Shown piece by piece: positions 54,697 to 63,936 of a stretch of DNA of 64,000 nucleotides. The number at the start of each line of letters is the position of its first letter. The stretch's first letter is position 1. Origin of the DNA: Candidatus Atribacteria bacterium (lineage in GTDB: Bacteria > Atribacterota > JS1 > SB-45 > 34-128); the NCBI GenBank assembly GCA_003451675.1, contig DMCY01000068.1:1-64000 (forward strand), given 5' to 3'. The position numbers were made by a program, and so were the translations under genes. Under the pieces are notes generated by a model. The model searched no databases, had not been told where the DNA came from, and was given only the letters and a program-made list of their open reading frames with translations.

Positions 54697-54744
54697 TAGA
54701 AAATAACTTTAAAAGGATAACAAAAAGGAGAGATATTAAAAAAA

Positions 54745-55761
54745 GTGAATAGTTTAGAATTAGGAAATGGCGAGTTGTTCTCTAAAACAACTCCTGAAGA
54801 GGCAAGGAAATGGTTTAAAGAAAAGAAGAGTAGGGCTCTAAAGAGCAAAGTTATGGGTATAAGTGAGGCAATAAAGAAATATGTACATAACGGAGATTAT
54901 TTAAGTACGGGAGGGTTTGGCCATATTAGAATTCCTATGGCTGCTCTTTATGAAATAGTAAAACAAGAGATAAATAATCTCTCTGTCTCAGCCCATACTG
55001 CAATTCATGATGTGGATATTTTATTAGCCGGGAATTGTGTTAAGAATGTTGATGTATCTTACTTTACAGGCTATGAGTTACGGCCTTTGTACTCTAAGTT
55101 AGGTAGCAGATTAGTTAAAGAAGGAGCCATTAACGTTGTTGATTGGAGTAATGCAGCTTTAGCATGGAGATTTAAAGCTGCATCAATGGGCATATCCTTT
55201 ATGCCCACTAAAACTATGTTAGGGACAGATACATTTAAGGTAAGTGGTGCAAAATTAGTAGAATGCCCTTTTACAGGAGAAAAGTATTGTGCGGTTCCTG
55301 CATTGTTTCCAGATGTCGCAATAATCCATGTACATCGTTGTGATATGTATGGAAATTCTCAAATTGATGGGATTACTGTTTCAGATTACGATTTAGCTCG
55401 AGCTGCAAAACGATTAATAATAAGCACTGAAAAATTAATAGATACTGAAGAAATTAGAAATAATCCAGAGAGAACTATTATCCCATATTTTTTAGTAGAT
55501 GCAGTAGTCGAAGCACCGTATGGCTCTCATCCCGGAGAGATGCCTTATTTGTATTATTTTGATGAAGAACATATAGCTGAGTACCTTAAGGCTACACAAG
55601 ACGAAACAGGAGAAAAATTAAAAACATATTTAAAAAAATACGTTTTTGGAGTTAATAATTTTACAGAATATTTTGAACTGATAGGCGGGGAAAATAAAAT
55701 GAAATTATTAGAAGAGATTGAAAAACAAGAAATAAAACCATCATATTTATGGGAGAAATAA
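54745..55761 (+). CDS. CoA-transferase, alpha subunit (glutaconate/IpdA-like)
   Basis: This 338-residue protein matches family I CoA-transferase alpha subunits: GFGHIRIPMAALYEIV, a central HVHRCDMYGNSQIDG and LVDAVVEAPYGSHPGEMPYLY. Such two-subunit enzymes move CoA between acids, but close relatives (IpdAB) hydrolyse ring intermediates of steroid breakdown, so the exact reaction is open. The start (GTG 54745) follows AAGGAG with a rather long 14-base spacer. It overlaps the first bases of an alternative beta start but the real beta ATG is 3 bases after its stop. Confidence 0.88.
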   Translation: MNSLELGNGELFSKTTPEEARKWFKEKKSRALKSKVMGISEAIKKYVHNGDYLSTGGFGHIRIPMAALYEIVKQEINNLSVSAHTAIHDVDILLAGNCVKNVDVSYFTGYELRPLYSKLGSRLVKEGAINVVDWSNAALAWRFKAASMGISFMPTKTMLGTDTFKVSGAKLVECPFTGEKYCAVPALFPDVAIIHVHRCDMYGNSQIDGITVSDYDLARAAKRLIISTEKLIDTEEIRNNPERTIIPYFLVDAVVEAPYGSHPGEMPYLYYFDEEHIAEYLKATQDETGEKLKTYLKKYVFGVNNFTEYFELIGGENKMKLLEEIEKQEIKPSYLWEK

Positions 55762-55763
55762 AA

Positions 55764-56549
55764 ATGATAGAAGAATATAATTTAATAGAATTAATGGTAA
55801 TTATGGCATCAAGACAACTAAAAGATAATAAGACAATTTTTGTAGGAACTGGACTTCCAATGGCTGCTGCTATATTGGCTCAAAAGTTATATACTCCAAA
55901 TTTGGTTTTAATTTTTGAAGCTGGAAGTATAGGGCCTATTATTCCTCGAATCCCTATATCTGTAGGTGAATGTTTAACATTTCATAAAGCTGTTTCAGCA
56001 AGTAGCATGTCCGAAGTAATGGAAATGGCGGGCCGAGGAATGGTTGATTATGCTTTCTTGGGAGGAGCTCAAATAGATCCTTTTGGCAATTTAAATTCAA
56101 CGGTTATAGGAAATTACTATAGTCCTAAAGTAAGATTCCCTGGGAGCGGAGGTGCAAATGATCTAGGTTCTTTATGTTGGCAAACATTGTTAATTATGAA
56201 TCATTCAAAAAGAAGATTTGTAGAAAAATGTGATTTTATAACTACTCCTGGGTATTTAGATGGACCTGGTGCGCGGGAAAGAGAAGGGCTGCCAAAAGAA
56301 AGCGGTCCTTACAGAGTAATAACTGATTTGGCAATATTGGACTTTGAAGATAGAAGTAAAAGGATGAGATTGTTGGCATTATATCCTGGGGTTACGGTCG
56401 AAAAGGTTAAAGAAAATACTGGTTTTGAGCTTTTGTTAGCACCGGAAATATTAAATCTTAAGCCACCTGCTCATGAAGAATTGAAGGTTTTAAGAGAAGA
56501 AGTTGACCCGTTAGGAATGCTAACAATGAAGGTTAGTAAAGCAAAATAA
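55764..56549 (+). CDS. CoA-transferase, beta subunit (glutaconate/IpdB-like)
   Basis: This 261-residue beta subunit carries FVGTGLPMAAAILAQKLY and the catalytic-glutamate region LIFEAGSIGPIIPR near residue 50, where classic CoA-transferases have SENG or similar. FLGGAQIDPFGNLNST and GSGGANDLGSL follow. ATG 55764 after GGGAG is chosen because it starts two bases after the alpha stop. The EAG variant occurs in IpdB-like proteins and unassigned CoA-transferases. Substrate unknown; context suggests a mid- or late-pathway acid. Confidence 0.87.
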   Translation: MIEEYNLIELMVIMASRQLKDNKTIFVGTGLPMAAAILAQKLYTPNLVLIFEAGSIGPIIPRIPISVGECLTFHKAVSASSMSEVMEMAGRGMVDYAFLGGAQIDPFGNLNSTVIGNYYSPKVRFPGSGGANDLGSLCWQTLLIMNHSKRRFVEKCDFITTPGYLDGPGAREREGLPKESGPYRVITDLAILDFEDRSKRMRLLALYPGVTVEKVKENTGFELLLAPEILNLKPPAHEELKVLREEVDPLGMLTMKVSKAK

Positions 56550-56866
56550 TTTTTTGTTTCAAGTTATACAAAGAAATAAATTTTCTACGGTGCAACATTG
56601 TATTTTAGGTTGAAAGCAAATAACACAGAAGGGGGTGAAAATGAAGAACAAACAAAGCAATCGGTTTAAGGATAATAATTAAACCAAGTATTTATCATTT
56701 TAATCCTAAGTTAATGTAATGTCTGTAAACAGTATTAAAAAAATTAAAAAAGTAGATAGGCTTTTAGAGAATTTTAAAACAAAACGGAGGCGTTATAAAA
56801 TCCTTATAAGATAAAGGTTTTAGAGTTTTTTGAAAGGCACTATTACAAACCTTAAGGAGGTTAAAA
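56550..56866. promoter_or_regulatory. Spacer with possible leader peptide before the cyclase gene
   Basis: No full gene is seen. A 13-residue frame, MKNKQSNRFKDNN, runs from ATG 56641 behind a very strong AAGGGGGTG site and could be a leader peptide. No obvious attenuator hairpin or sigma-54 site follows. A further GGAGG near 56786 has no good frame. The spacer could hold a secondary promoter for the cyclase-symporter-aldolase genes. Confidence 0.35.
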
Positions 56867-57658
56867 ATGAGTGAATTTAAATTAATTGATTTAAGCGTGC
56901 CAATCGAACATGATTCTTCATCTGAACCATGGCCAGCGAAGTTTAGTTACTTAGATCATAGAACAGGTGCTAATGAGATGGGAAGTAAACTTGGAATAGC
57001 ACAAGAAGATTTTGTTTTTTCCAATGGCTTGGGTTGGTCATATGAAGAGGTTACTATGATTACACATTGTGGGACCCATTTAGATGCGCCATGGCATTTT
57101 CATCCCATGGCAGAAGGAAAACTTGCGAAAACAATTGACGAAGTCCCTCTGGAATGGTGTTATTCAAATGGTGTTGTTTTGGATTTACGGCATAAGAAAC
57201 CAAGAGAAGAAATTTCTGTTGAAGATATAAAAATAGCTTTAGAAAAAATTAATTATAAACTTAAACCTTTAGATATTGTTCTTATTATGACTGGATGTGA
57301 TAAGAAATTAGGAACTCCAGAATACTTTGAGCAACCTGGAATGGGAAGAGAATCTACTTTGTGGATAGTTGAACAAGGAGTAAAAGTTATAGGTGTGGAT
57401 ATGTACGGTTATGACAGGGCGTTTAAAGATATGGGTGAAGATTACAAGAAAACTGGAGACGGTAAAAAAATTTGGCCTGCACATTTTGCGGGAATAGAAA
57501 AAGAATATTGTCATATTGAAAAATTAGCTAATCTTGATAAAATTACGAAACCTTTTGGTTTTAAAATAGCAATTTTTCCGATAAAGCTGGTTAAAGCGAG
57601 TGCGGCTTGGATTAGACCAGTAGCTATTATTGAAAACCAAGGAAGAGAGGAGAGATAA
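56867..57658 (+). CDS. Cyclase/kynurenine formamidase-like metallohydrolase
   Basis: This 263-residue protein belongs to the putative cyclase family (PF04199), which includes kynurenine formamidase, isatin hydrolase and other metal-dependent hydrolases. It starts FKLIDLSVPIEHDSSSEPW and has the signature HCGTHLDAPWHFHPM near residue 67 (HxGTHxDxPxHF). VIGVDMYGYDRAF is near 175, which may shape substrate choice. It probably opens a ring or hydrolyses an amide. RBS AAGGAGG, two bases upstream of the symporter start. Confidence 0.88.
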   Translation: MSEFKLIDLSVPIEHDSSSEPWPAKFSYLDHRTGANEMGSKLGIAQEDFVFSNGLGWSYEEVTMITHCGTHLDAPWHFHPMAEGKLAKTIDEVPLEWCYSNGVVLDLRHKKPREEISVEDIKIALEKINYKLKPLDIVLIMTGCDKKLGTPEYFEQPGMGRESTLWIVEQGVKVIGVDMYGYDRAFKDMGEDYKKTGDGKKIWPAHFAGIEKEYCHIEKLANLDKITKPFGFKIAIFPIKLVKASAAWIRPVAIIENQGREER

Positions 57659-57660
57659 TT

Positions 57661-59631
57661 ATGTCTGGTATGGGTATTTTTGCGATTTTCTTTATAATCT
57701 TTGGGATTATAATGCTCAGAGTAGGGCTTGTTACAAGAAAATGGATTGAGAGAAGTAGTGATTTTATGCTCGCAGGTCGTGAAGTAAATTTAATAGTAAA
57801 TGTTCTTGGTGTTGCTTCCATAGGATATGCTGGAACTACATTGGCTTTATCTCCAGCTTTTTCCCTTATGGGAGGACTTGTTAAAGGCGTATTTATGTTG
57901 GGTGTTTGTTATGCACTCGTGGGGATAGTATCTTATGGGTTGCTTGTAGCGCCAATTGCAAGAAGAAGTGGGGCTCATACACTTCCTGAATGGATGGAAA
58001 TAAGATACGATAATAAGGTCCGTACAGTTATTGCCTTAACGTCAATTGTAGCTATGATAGGTATTACTGCTAATAATATCGTATCTATGGCTTATATACT
58101 CGCTGGATTTACTGGGTGGAACTTACTTTTAATGATTACAGTTTGTTTTATTGTACTTTTATCTTTTACATATCTTGGAGGATTATGGGCAATTACTTTG
58201 ACAGATTTTCTTCAAGGAGTAATTTGTATTTTTGCAATTCCTTTGTTAGTTATTGTTTTGCTAATGAAATTTGGAGGTTGGGATTTCGTTTCAGCTGGTT
58301 GGCCTGGCGGAAATCCTCTATATACTGGAATTGCAGGAACCACATTTCCGTGGTTTTCTTTAAGATATCCTAGTGTGTTTGTTGCTTTATTTTTATATGG
58401 AATGGCTTTAGTATGGGGTTCAAACCATTACTGGCTCAGAGCAAGTTCAGTAAGAACCGATAAAGTAGCAAGAGATTCTTTTCTTTGGGCAGCCCTAATT
58501 CTTTTTATAGCAAATGGAATATTATATCCAATACTTGGTTCATATTTAGGTTCTGCTTTTCCAACTACATTTGCTCCTATAGGGAAAGTTCCCCCTGCAG
58601 CAAGTTTTGGAATATTTTTGAAAAGTATTAATCCTGCTGCTGCAGCTTATTTACTTTTAACCACAGTAGCAGCGTCTATTTCAACAGCAACAGCAACTCA
58701 TATTGCTGGTACTTCTATGATATTTCGTGATGTTTACCAAAGAGTATTTAGACCAAAGGCCAAGCCAGAAGAATTGGTAGTACCATCTCGTGTTATATCT
58801 TTAATTTTTGGTATTGTATGCTTGGCATTATGTTTCTTCCCAGGTGGTCCTGTATATCTCTTTGCTTTTGGTTGTGCATGGCTTGCTCCAAGTGCAGTAA
58901 TTGTTATATTGGGAATGTACTGGAAGAAAATTACTACTGCAGGGGCATTTGTAGGAGGATTGGGTGGAATTATATTCTTGAGTGTTTGGACAATTCTTGA
59001 TCTTACTAAGCTTTACCCGATGACTGCAAAATTTGGCCATATGGTACTTCCTGGAGTTGTAATCACCTTTTTATTAACGGTTATTGTTAGTCTCTTTACT
59101 AAGTCTAAATATTTTGGAAAATCCGAAGGGACAGAAAAAATAAAGTTAACTGATACAGATATCAAAGTTTTAGGCTACATAAGAAAAGGTTATACTCAAA
59201 TGGCTGAAATTACTGATATGTTAGATGCTGATTCTTCAGTAAGTAGCAAGATTATAGAGAAATTGGAAAGCGCAGATTATCTAAGAAGATTAGCGGGTGG
59301 TGGACTTGGGTTTTACACATTTGAGTTAACAGAAAAGGGTAAAACAATACTTCCTCCACTTTCTTCTAAAGAGGAAAAACTTATTAAGGATAACTTAGAT
59401 ATCTTAAGACTCAAAGTATTGAAATATATTTCTACTAATCCAAATTTATTAGCGAGTAAATTAGCGAAAATAACCGGCGTAAACCAAATGGGAAATTCAG
59501 TAATAATTAGTTCATTAATTAGAGGCAATTTCCTTAAAGAAAGCGGAATATGGAGAAGGATAGTGGAAATAACCACTAAAGGAAAAGAAGCGCTTGAAAA
59601 TAATAAGGCGTTATTAGAAGGAGAGAATTAA
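57661..59631 (+). CDS. Sodium:solute symporter fused to two winged-helix domains
   Basis: The 656-residue protein starts with a symporter of the sodium:solute (SSS) family of about thirteen helices: ASIGYAGTTLALSPAFSLMG, RSGAHTLPEWMEIRYDN, WGSNHYWLRASSVRT and STATATHIAGTSMIFRD. After the last helix (about 475) come two MarR-like winged helices: residues 496-565 (LTDTDIKVLGYIRKG, FELTEKGKTIL) and 577-650 (KVLKYISTNPNLLASKLAKI, VEITTKGKEAL). The DNA-binding-like part should face the cytoplasm. It imports the pathway substrate, presumably with regulatory function. The frame is continuous, so it is no annotation error. Confidence 0.9.
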   Translation: MSGMGIFAIFFIIFGIIMLRVGLVTRKWIERSSDFMLAGREVNLIVNVLGVASIGYAGTTLALSPAFSLMGGLVKGVFMLGVCYALVGIVSYGLLVAPIARRSGAHTLPEWMEIRYDNKVRTVIALTSIVAMIGITANNIVSMAYILAGFTGWNLLLMITVCFIVLLSFTYLGGLWAITLTDFLQGVICIFAIPLLVIVLLMKFGGWDFVSAGWPGGNPLYTGIAGTTFPWFSLRYPSVFVALFLYGMALVWGSNHYWLRASSVRTDKVARDSFLWAALILFIANGILYPILGSYLGSAFPTTFAPIGKVPPAASFGIFLKSINPAAAAYLLLTTVAASISTATATHIAGTSMIFRDVYQRVFRPKAKPEELVVPSRVISLIFGIVCLALCFFPGGPVYLFAFGCAWLAPSAVIVILGMYWKKITTAGAFVGGLGGIIFLSVWTILDLTKLYPMTAKFGHMVLPGVVITFLLTVIVSLFTKSKYFGKSEGTEKIKLTDTDIKVLGYIRKGYTQMAEITDMLDADSSVSSKIIEKLESADYLRRLAGGGLGFYTFELTEKGKTILPPLSSKEEKLIKDNLDILRLKVLKYISTNPNLLASKLAKITGVNQMGNSVIISSLIRGNFLKESGIWRRIVEITTKGKEALENNKALLEGEN

Positions 59632-59634
59632 AAA

Positions 59635-60903
59635 ATGGAAAAAATCAATATAGAAACTTTAGAAGGTTGTAATTTGATTCCTCCGTATTTTACAGAGGAA
59701 AAATGGGTTCCTAGTCTCAATTTTACTGAAGAAATTCGCTCTCAAATGGTTATCCCAAAAAATATTATTATTCATGATGTAACTCTTAGAGACGGTGAGC
59801 AAACAGCAGGAATTGTTTTTACTGAAGACGAGAAAGTATTTATCGCCAAGGAATTTGATAGAATTGGGATCCCATTAATAGAAGTGGGGACTCCCGCAGT
59901 TTCAGATAGTGATAAGAGGGCTTTTAAAAGACTTTCTGAAATGAACCTTAAGGCTAAAACTATTGCTCTTTCAAGAATAAAAAGGAAAGATGTGGAATTA
60001 GCGATTGAAAATAAAGCTGGAGGCATCTTTTTAGAAACGAGTATAAATCCATATTTTCTTAAGCACGTAGTAGGTTGGGATGTTAGTGAATTAATTAAAA
60101 GAGCAGTAGATTGCACAAAATTTGCAAAGGATGCTGGATTATTTGTCGAGTTTTGTGGGTGGGAAACCTTCAGAGTTAGTAATTTAGATGTAATTAAAAG
60201 AATTTATTCTGAAATTGTAGATAAAGTAGAAGTTGACCAAATAGGAATTTCTGATACATTTGGTCAAGCGCACCCGCTAGCCATACAGTTTTTAGTAAGA
60301 AAGATGAAAGAATGGATTCCTGATGTCCCTCTATCTTTTCATATCCACAATGATTTTGGTTTAGCGACTGGCTCAGCTTTGATGGCTGCAACTTCAGGAG
60401 CTGAGGCAGTAGAATGTGCTTTTAATGGTCTTGGAGAAAGAGCAGGAAATCTTGCCACTGAAGAAATAGTTGCTTCGTTTGAATTGCTTATGGGTATGAA
60501 TACCGGGGTAAATTTAAAAGAAATATATAGAATTTCTAAAGTGGTGGAAGAGATTTCTAAATTAAAAATTGCAAGAACAAAGCCTATTGTTGGAGATGCA
60601 GTTTTTGATTGTGAATCTGGGATTGTTGTAGATGCTAATATTAAACTTGAAGAAAAATTAGGGTTAAAAGATAGCTTTTTCCCATATTCACCTTCAGTCT
60701 TTAATAGAGAATCTAAATTTGTAGGCGGAAAAAAGAGTGGCAGAGCTTTTGTAAGAAATATTCTTCAAAAAAAAGGAATTAGTGCTACAGAAGAACAGAT
60801 AATAAAAATTCTAGAGAGAGTTAAAGAGACAGGCATAATTCTTAAGAATGTTCTTACTGATCAAGAGATTGACATGATTATAAGAGAAGAGCTAAACAGA
60901 TAG
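59635..60903 (+). CDS. DRE-TIM metallolyase (HMGL-like aldolase/synthase)
   Basis: This 422-residue protein is an HMG-CoA lyase/isopropylmalate synthase-type TIM barrel. It has the DRE motif HDVTLRDGEQTAGI near residue 42, EVGTPAVSDSD, FHIHNDFGLATGSALMAA near 237 and GLGERAGNLATEEI near 266; the HxH and N/D residues bind the metal. There is no C-terminal LeuA allosteric domain. An N-terminal extension of about 40 residues precedes the barrel. It may cleave or condense an acyl-CoA or 2-oxo acid in the pathway. It follows the symporter by three bases. Confidence 0.9.
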   Translation: MEKINIETLEGCNLIPPYFTEEKWVPSLNFTEEIRSQMVIPKNIIIHDVTLRDGEQTAGIVFTEDEKVFIAKEFDRIGIPLIEVGTPAVSDSDKRAFKRLSEMNLKAKTIALSRIKRKDVELAIENKAGGIFLETSINPYFLKHVVGWDVSELIKRAVDCTKFAKDAGLFVEFCGWETFRVSNLDVIKRIYSEIVDKVEVDQIGISDTFGQAHPLAIQFLVRKMKEWIPDVPLSFHIHNDFGLATGSALMAATSGAEAVECAFNGLGERAGNLATEEIVASFELLMGMNTGVNLKEIYRISKVVEEISKLKIARTKPIVGDAVFDCESGIVVDANIKLEEKLGLKDSFFPYSPSVFNRESKFVGGKKSGRAFVRNILQKKGISATEEQIIKILERVKETGIILKNVLTDQEIDMIIREELNR

Positions 60904-60912
60904 AGAAATAAA

Positions 60913-60950
60913 TAAAAGGCTGATTTAATTTTTATTGAATCAGCCTTTTA
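60913..60950 (+). terminator. Terminator of the catabolic cluster
   Basis: A perfect 13-bp stem (TAAAAGGCTGATT with AATCAGCCTTTTA) and a TTTATT tail follow the aldolase gene by ten bases. Confidence 0.9.
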
Positions 60951-61586
60951 TTTATTGTGCCTTAGAGCTGGCAGCTCAATTATATTAACATCTTTTCTGT
61001 ATTGTCGGGGTGAACTAGGCTTTTTTTAAGATATATTGCTAGTCAATATGAAAATGCAAAAAATAATACTAATAATGTATAATGTAAATACACATGGTCC
61101 TAGATCTCTTTGTAAAACTTATTAGCCAAATAAAGTAAAAATATTGTGGGACAGATTTAAATTTGCATATACCTCAAAGAATGAAAGTATGTTGAACATA
61201 ACTGAGATGGAACTAAATGTTATCATGATTAACCGAAAGATAAATAGATAATGTTAATAAAGAGATGCTGGTATGACGACAATATAAGCGCAAAAGTTTT
61301 AACTAATAATTCACTACAGAAGCTGCTATAATAAAATTATACAAGCTCTATCCGATACCGGTCAGTTGACATGATGACCAGTTACTCTACGAATATAATT
61401 TCGGCTATAGCAGATGTTCATCTTTTATTCACGCACTTACTGAATGGCTTAGAAATAGAGCAGGTAATACATCTACAGAGGAAGCATCAATGATATTAGA
61501 ATTGTTTTTGAAATGCAAGATTATATAATACTTTAGGGATTTTGATTAATTAGATGTATCTTATGAAAGGAGGGGAAATAAAGGGT
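60951..61586. other. Gene-poor spacer after the catabolic cluster
   Basis: A 636-base AT-rich spacer with no supported intact gene. A possible decayed coding fragment lies at 61310-61528. No phrase repeats like those of the left arm are seen. Confidence 0.5.
61310..61528 (+). pseudogene. Possible decayed coding fragment
   Basis: One frame reads FTTEAAIIKLYKLYPIPVS, a stop, then LLYEYNFGYSRCSSFIHALT and EWLRNRAGNTSTEEASMILE to a final stop. The composition looks protein-like on both sides of the single in-frame stop. I do not recognise the family; it may be chance. It is listed because the surrounding 600 bases are otherwise empty. Confidence 0.3.
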
Positions 61587-61847
61587 ATGATGAGTATTTT
61601 TGAAGCAATTATGATAGCTTGTTTTGGTGCTGCATGGCCGTTTTCCATTTATAAGTCATATACTTCAAGAAGTAATGAAGGCAAAAGTTTATTTTTTTTA
61701 TTAGTTATATTAATAGGATATTTATCAGGGATACTACATAAATTAATTTATAATTTTGATTCTATCATTTATTTATATATTCTAAATTTTTGTTTGGTAT
61801 TTACTGATACAATTTTATATTTCAGAAACAAAAGAATAAATAGTTAA
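61587..61847 (+). CDS. PQ-loop/SWEET-like small membrane protein
   Basis: This 86-residue protein has three hydrophobic segments: FEAIMIACFGAAWPFSIY, LFFLLVILIGYLSGILHKL and IIYLYILNFCLVFTDTILYF. The WPFSIYKSYTSRSNEGKSL part matches PQ-loop/SemiSWEET-type proteins that move sugars or amino acids. ATG 61587 after GGAGGGG is the likely start; an ATG further upstream overlaps the ribosome binding site. It is convergent with the BshC-like gene and has no partner. Confidence 0.75.
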   Translation: MMSIFEAIMIACFGAAWPFSIYKSYTSRSNEGKSLFFLLVILIGYLSGILHKLIYNFDSIIYLYILNFCLVFTDTILYFRNKRINS

Positions 61848-61852
61848 TTAGA

Positions 61853-63505
61853 CTATAATTTTGATTCCAATAAATTTTTTAAGGTTTTTGCTGAGAAGAA
61901 ACAGTAAGGAAATTCTCTAAAAGTATAAACTTTAGATTGTTTCATCTTTTCTTCCTCTTCTGCTAACTTTTTACTCAGCTCACATTTTAAAGGCCTTACT
62001 TTTTCTCCCATAAAATTATTTATTGCTTTGATCTCTTCAGAAATTTTTTGTTTTTCTGCCGATGTGAGAGCCCCTCTAATTTTTTTAATTAATTCAGTTT
62101 TTTTCTCAGCCAACTCCGCAATTTGATTTTTCTCTTTTTTGGTTAAAGGCAGTTCATTAATATATCTTTCCGGATTAAATCCCAAATCTCTTATTTTATT
62201 CTTTAGGGTAGATATTTTAGCATCAGATGATTCAAAGGAAGATTTGAAATCGAGATACAAAGTGCAGGAGATAACTAAAAAATGAGGAGGCTTAACTTTG
62301 AAAAATTCTTTGATGATTTCATCGGTTACCAGGTCATATTTTGCCCCTCCTAACCCGTGGATAAAAAGGTCAGAAATAAATAGACGATTGTATAAAGTTA
62401 ACAAAAGAGCTTTAGGTCTTATCTTTAATTTTTTTTCTTTGAGGATGGTTTTTAAGGAAAACAAAGATTTCAAACCGTCGTTTTCTATGAGAAATATTTT
62501 GCCATAAGAATTACTATAGAGATAATTTTTTTCTTTCTCTCTTAGAATAAAAATTTTTCCCCTTTGGTCTCCTTCTCTCCAAATCCAGAAGGGAATCTCG
62601 ATAAGATTTTCCTTAATAATTAAATTGGGTGAGGGGTGTGCCCGATTTCTGATTTTAAATAACTTTCTGTATTCATCCAATTTATTATTATAAATTTTAT
62701 AAAAGGTTTCAATGTTTTTAGTAATTTCTAAAAAGAAGGAGAGAAATTCATCACTGCTGCAAATTTGAGAAAAAGGAATTTCCAGGTAAGTTGGTTCAAT
62801 CTCTTTTTCGTAAATGCGGCGAGCTAAACTGAGGAATTCTCCCAGATTAGCTTTTTTATGATTTTGGCTGCAAAGGCGGGAAGAATCTTCTAGACACCGG
62901 GCAAAAATTTTAAAATTATTTAAGATGCCTTTATTTTCTAATTCCAGGGGCTTGAGTCTATGAATGATATCTCGAGTAAATTTATTTATCAGTGCCCCAG
63001 AAGGGTAAGAGTATTCTTCAAAGGGGAGATTTGTAGAAAGAGCAGGGGATAAAAAATTAATCCCTTCCAATCTCAAATTCCCGGTTGAAGAAAGAACGGG
63101 AAGAGAGAAGTTAAGGTCTTTACAGATATCATTATCCAGGATAATATTTAATCCCAAAGACTTATCCAGAAGAGGAGATTTTAAGAGTTCGTTTAAAAAG
63201 ATGTTTTTAATCCATATCCCGGGATGAAAGAATGCCGGTTGATGGCCGGTCTGAATAATGTATTGGGGAGTGGAACAAATTTTTTCTTCAATATTGGGGT
63301 CAAATTTAGAACTAAATTTTAAAGCCCTCTGAATAACTTCTTTTCGGCAATTTTCTCTTACTTCCCTAAAAGGTTGATTAAGAATTGTAAAAGAATACTG
63401 GCCGAAAATTTTCTTATTCTCTTCCAAAAGAGAACTAATCTTATCCGCCGAGGAAGAGAAGAAAATCTGCTTATTTTGGGGAGCTTTAATATTTATTATT
63501 TTCAT
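61853..63505 (-). CDS. BshC-like protein (remote bacillithiol synthase homologue)
   Basis: This 550-residue protein is of the length and layout of BshC, which joins cysteine to GlcN-malate in bacillithiol synthesis. The N-terminal part has IIQTGHQPAFFHPGIWIKN where BshC proteins have a TGQQ...GLFGGP motif. A central FILREKEKNYLYSNSYG and a long charged coiled-coil (KKTELIKKIRGALTSAEKQK) near the C-terminus follow. The changed motif means a different substrate is possible. BshA and BshB are not in the window. Assignment is at superfamily level only. Confidence 0.55.
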   Translation of the reverse strand: MKIINIKAPQNKQIFFSSSADKISSLLEENKKIFGQYSFTILNQPFREVRENCRKEVIQRALKFSSKFDPNIEEKICSTPQYIIQTGHQPAFFHPGIWIKNIFLNELLKSPLLDKSLGLNIILDNDICKDLNFSLPVLSSTGNLRLEGINFLSPALSTNLPFEEYSYPSGALINKFTRDIIHRLKPLELENKGILNNFKIFARCLEDSSRLCSQNHKKANLGEFLSLARRIYEKEIEPTYLEIPFSQICSSDEFLSFFLEITKNIETFYKIYNNKLDEYRKLFKIRNRAHPSPNLIIKENLIEIPFWIWREGDQRGKIFILREKEKNYLYSNSYGKIFLIENDGLKSLFSLKTILKEKKLKIRPKALLLTLYNRLFISDLFIHGLGGAKYDLVTDEIIKEFFKVKPPHFLVISCTLYLDFKSSFESSDAKISTLKNKIRDLGFNPERYINELPLTKKEKNQIAELAEKKTELIKKIRGALTSAEKQKISEEIKAINNFMGEKVRPLKCELSKKLAEEEEKMKQSKVYTFREFPYCFFSAKTLKNLLESKL

Positions 63506-63528
63506 TTATACAACAATACCTCAATATC

Positions 63529-63936
63529 CTAAATATCTATTTCTTTCTTTTTGCCCCACAATCTCGCTCTCTCCAAAACTTTTTGTACGCCCCCTGGGCT
63601 GATTACTTTTTTGTTATTGTTTTCTTTTACAATGACCGAAGCAATAGTCCTGCGTCCCCAACTAGGATTTTTCTTCTTTAGTTCGATTGCCCTACAGGCA
63701 TATTTTTCTGGAACTCTCCCCAGATTCTTTCGTATATGTTTTTTTGGCTCTCTTATCCCTTCCATCCCTTGTTCTAAGTAGCGAGGATACCATCTACGAA
63801 AAGTATTTATAGATAATTCTACTTTTCTACAAGAGAAACTTATATTATGTGTTTCTTGATAAGTTTCTATCATTAGTTTTCGCTGGGTAAAAGTGGTGGA
63901 CCTAATATGTTTTTCGACTTTTCTTTCTTCTTTCAT
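63529..63936 (-). pseudogene. Orphan transposase HTH region (IS481/IS3-like)
   Basis: This 135-residue frame has a helix-turn-helix of the integrase-associated type (FSCRKVELSINTFRRWYPRY) and a second region NPSWGRRTIASVIVKENN that normally leads into a DDE/integrase core. It stops at KKKEIDI before any catalytic aspartate, so the transposase is cut off. The next gene on the same strand starts 23 bases further on without any of the core. It may be a stand-alone HTH protein, but an IS remnant is likelier. Confidence 0.65.

Noticed and set aside
54080..54848. Minus-strand frames antisense to thiolase and DUF35 genes
   Set aside because: Overlap fully supported genes; no motifs.
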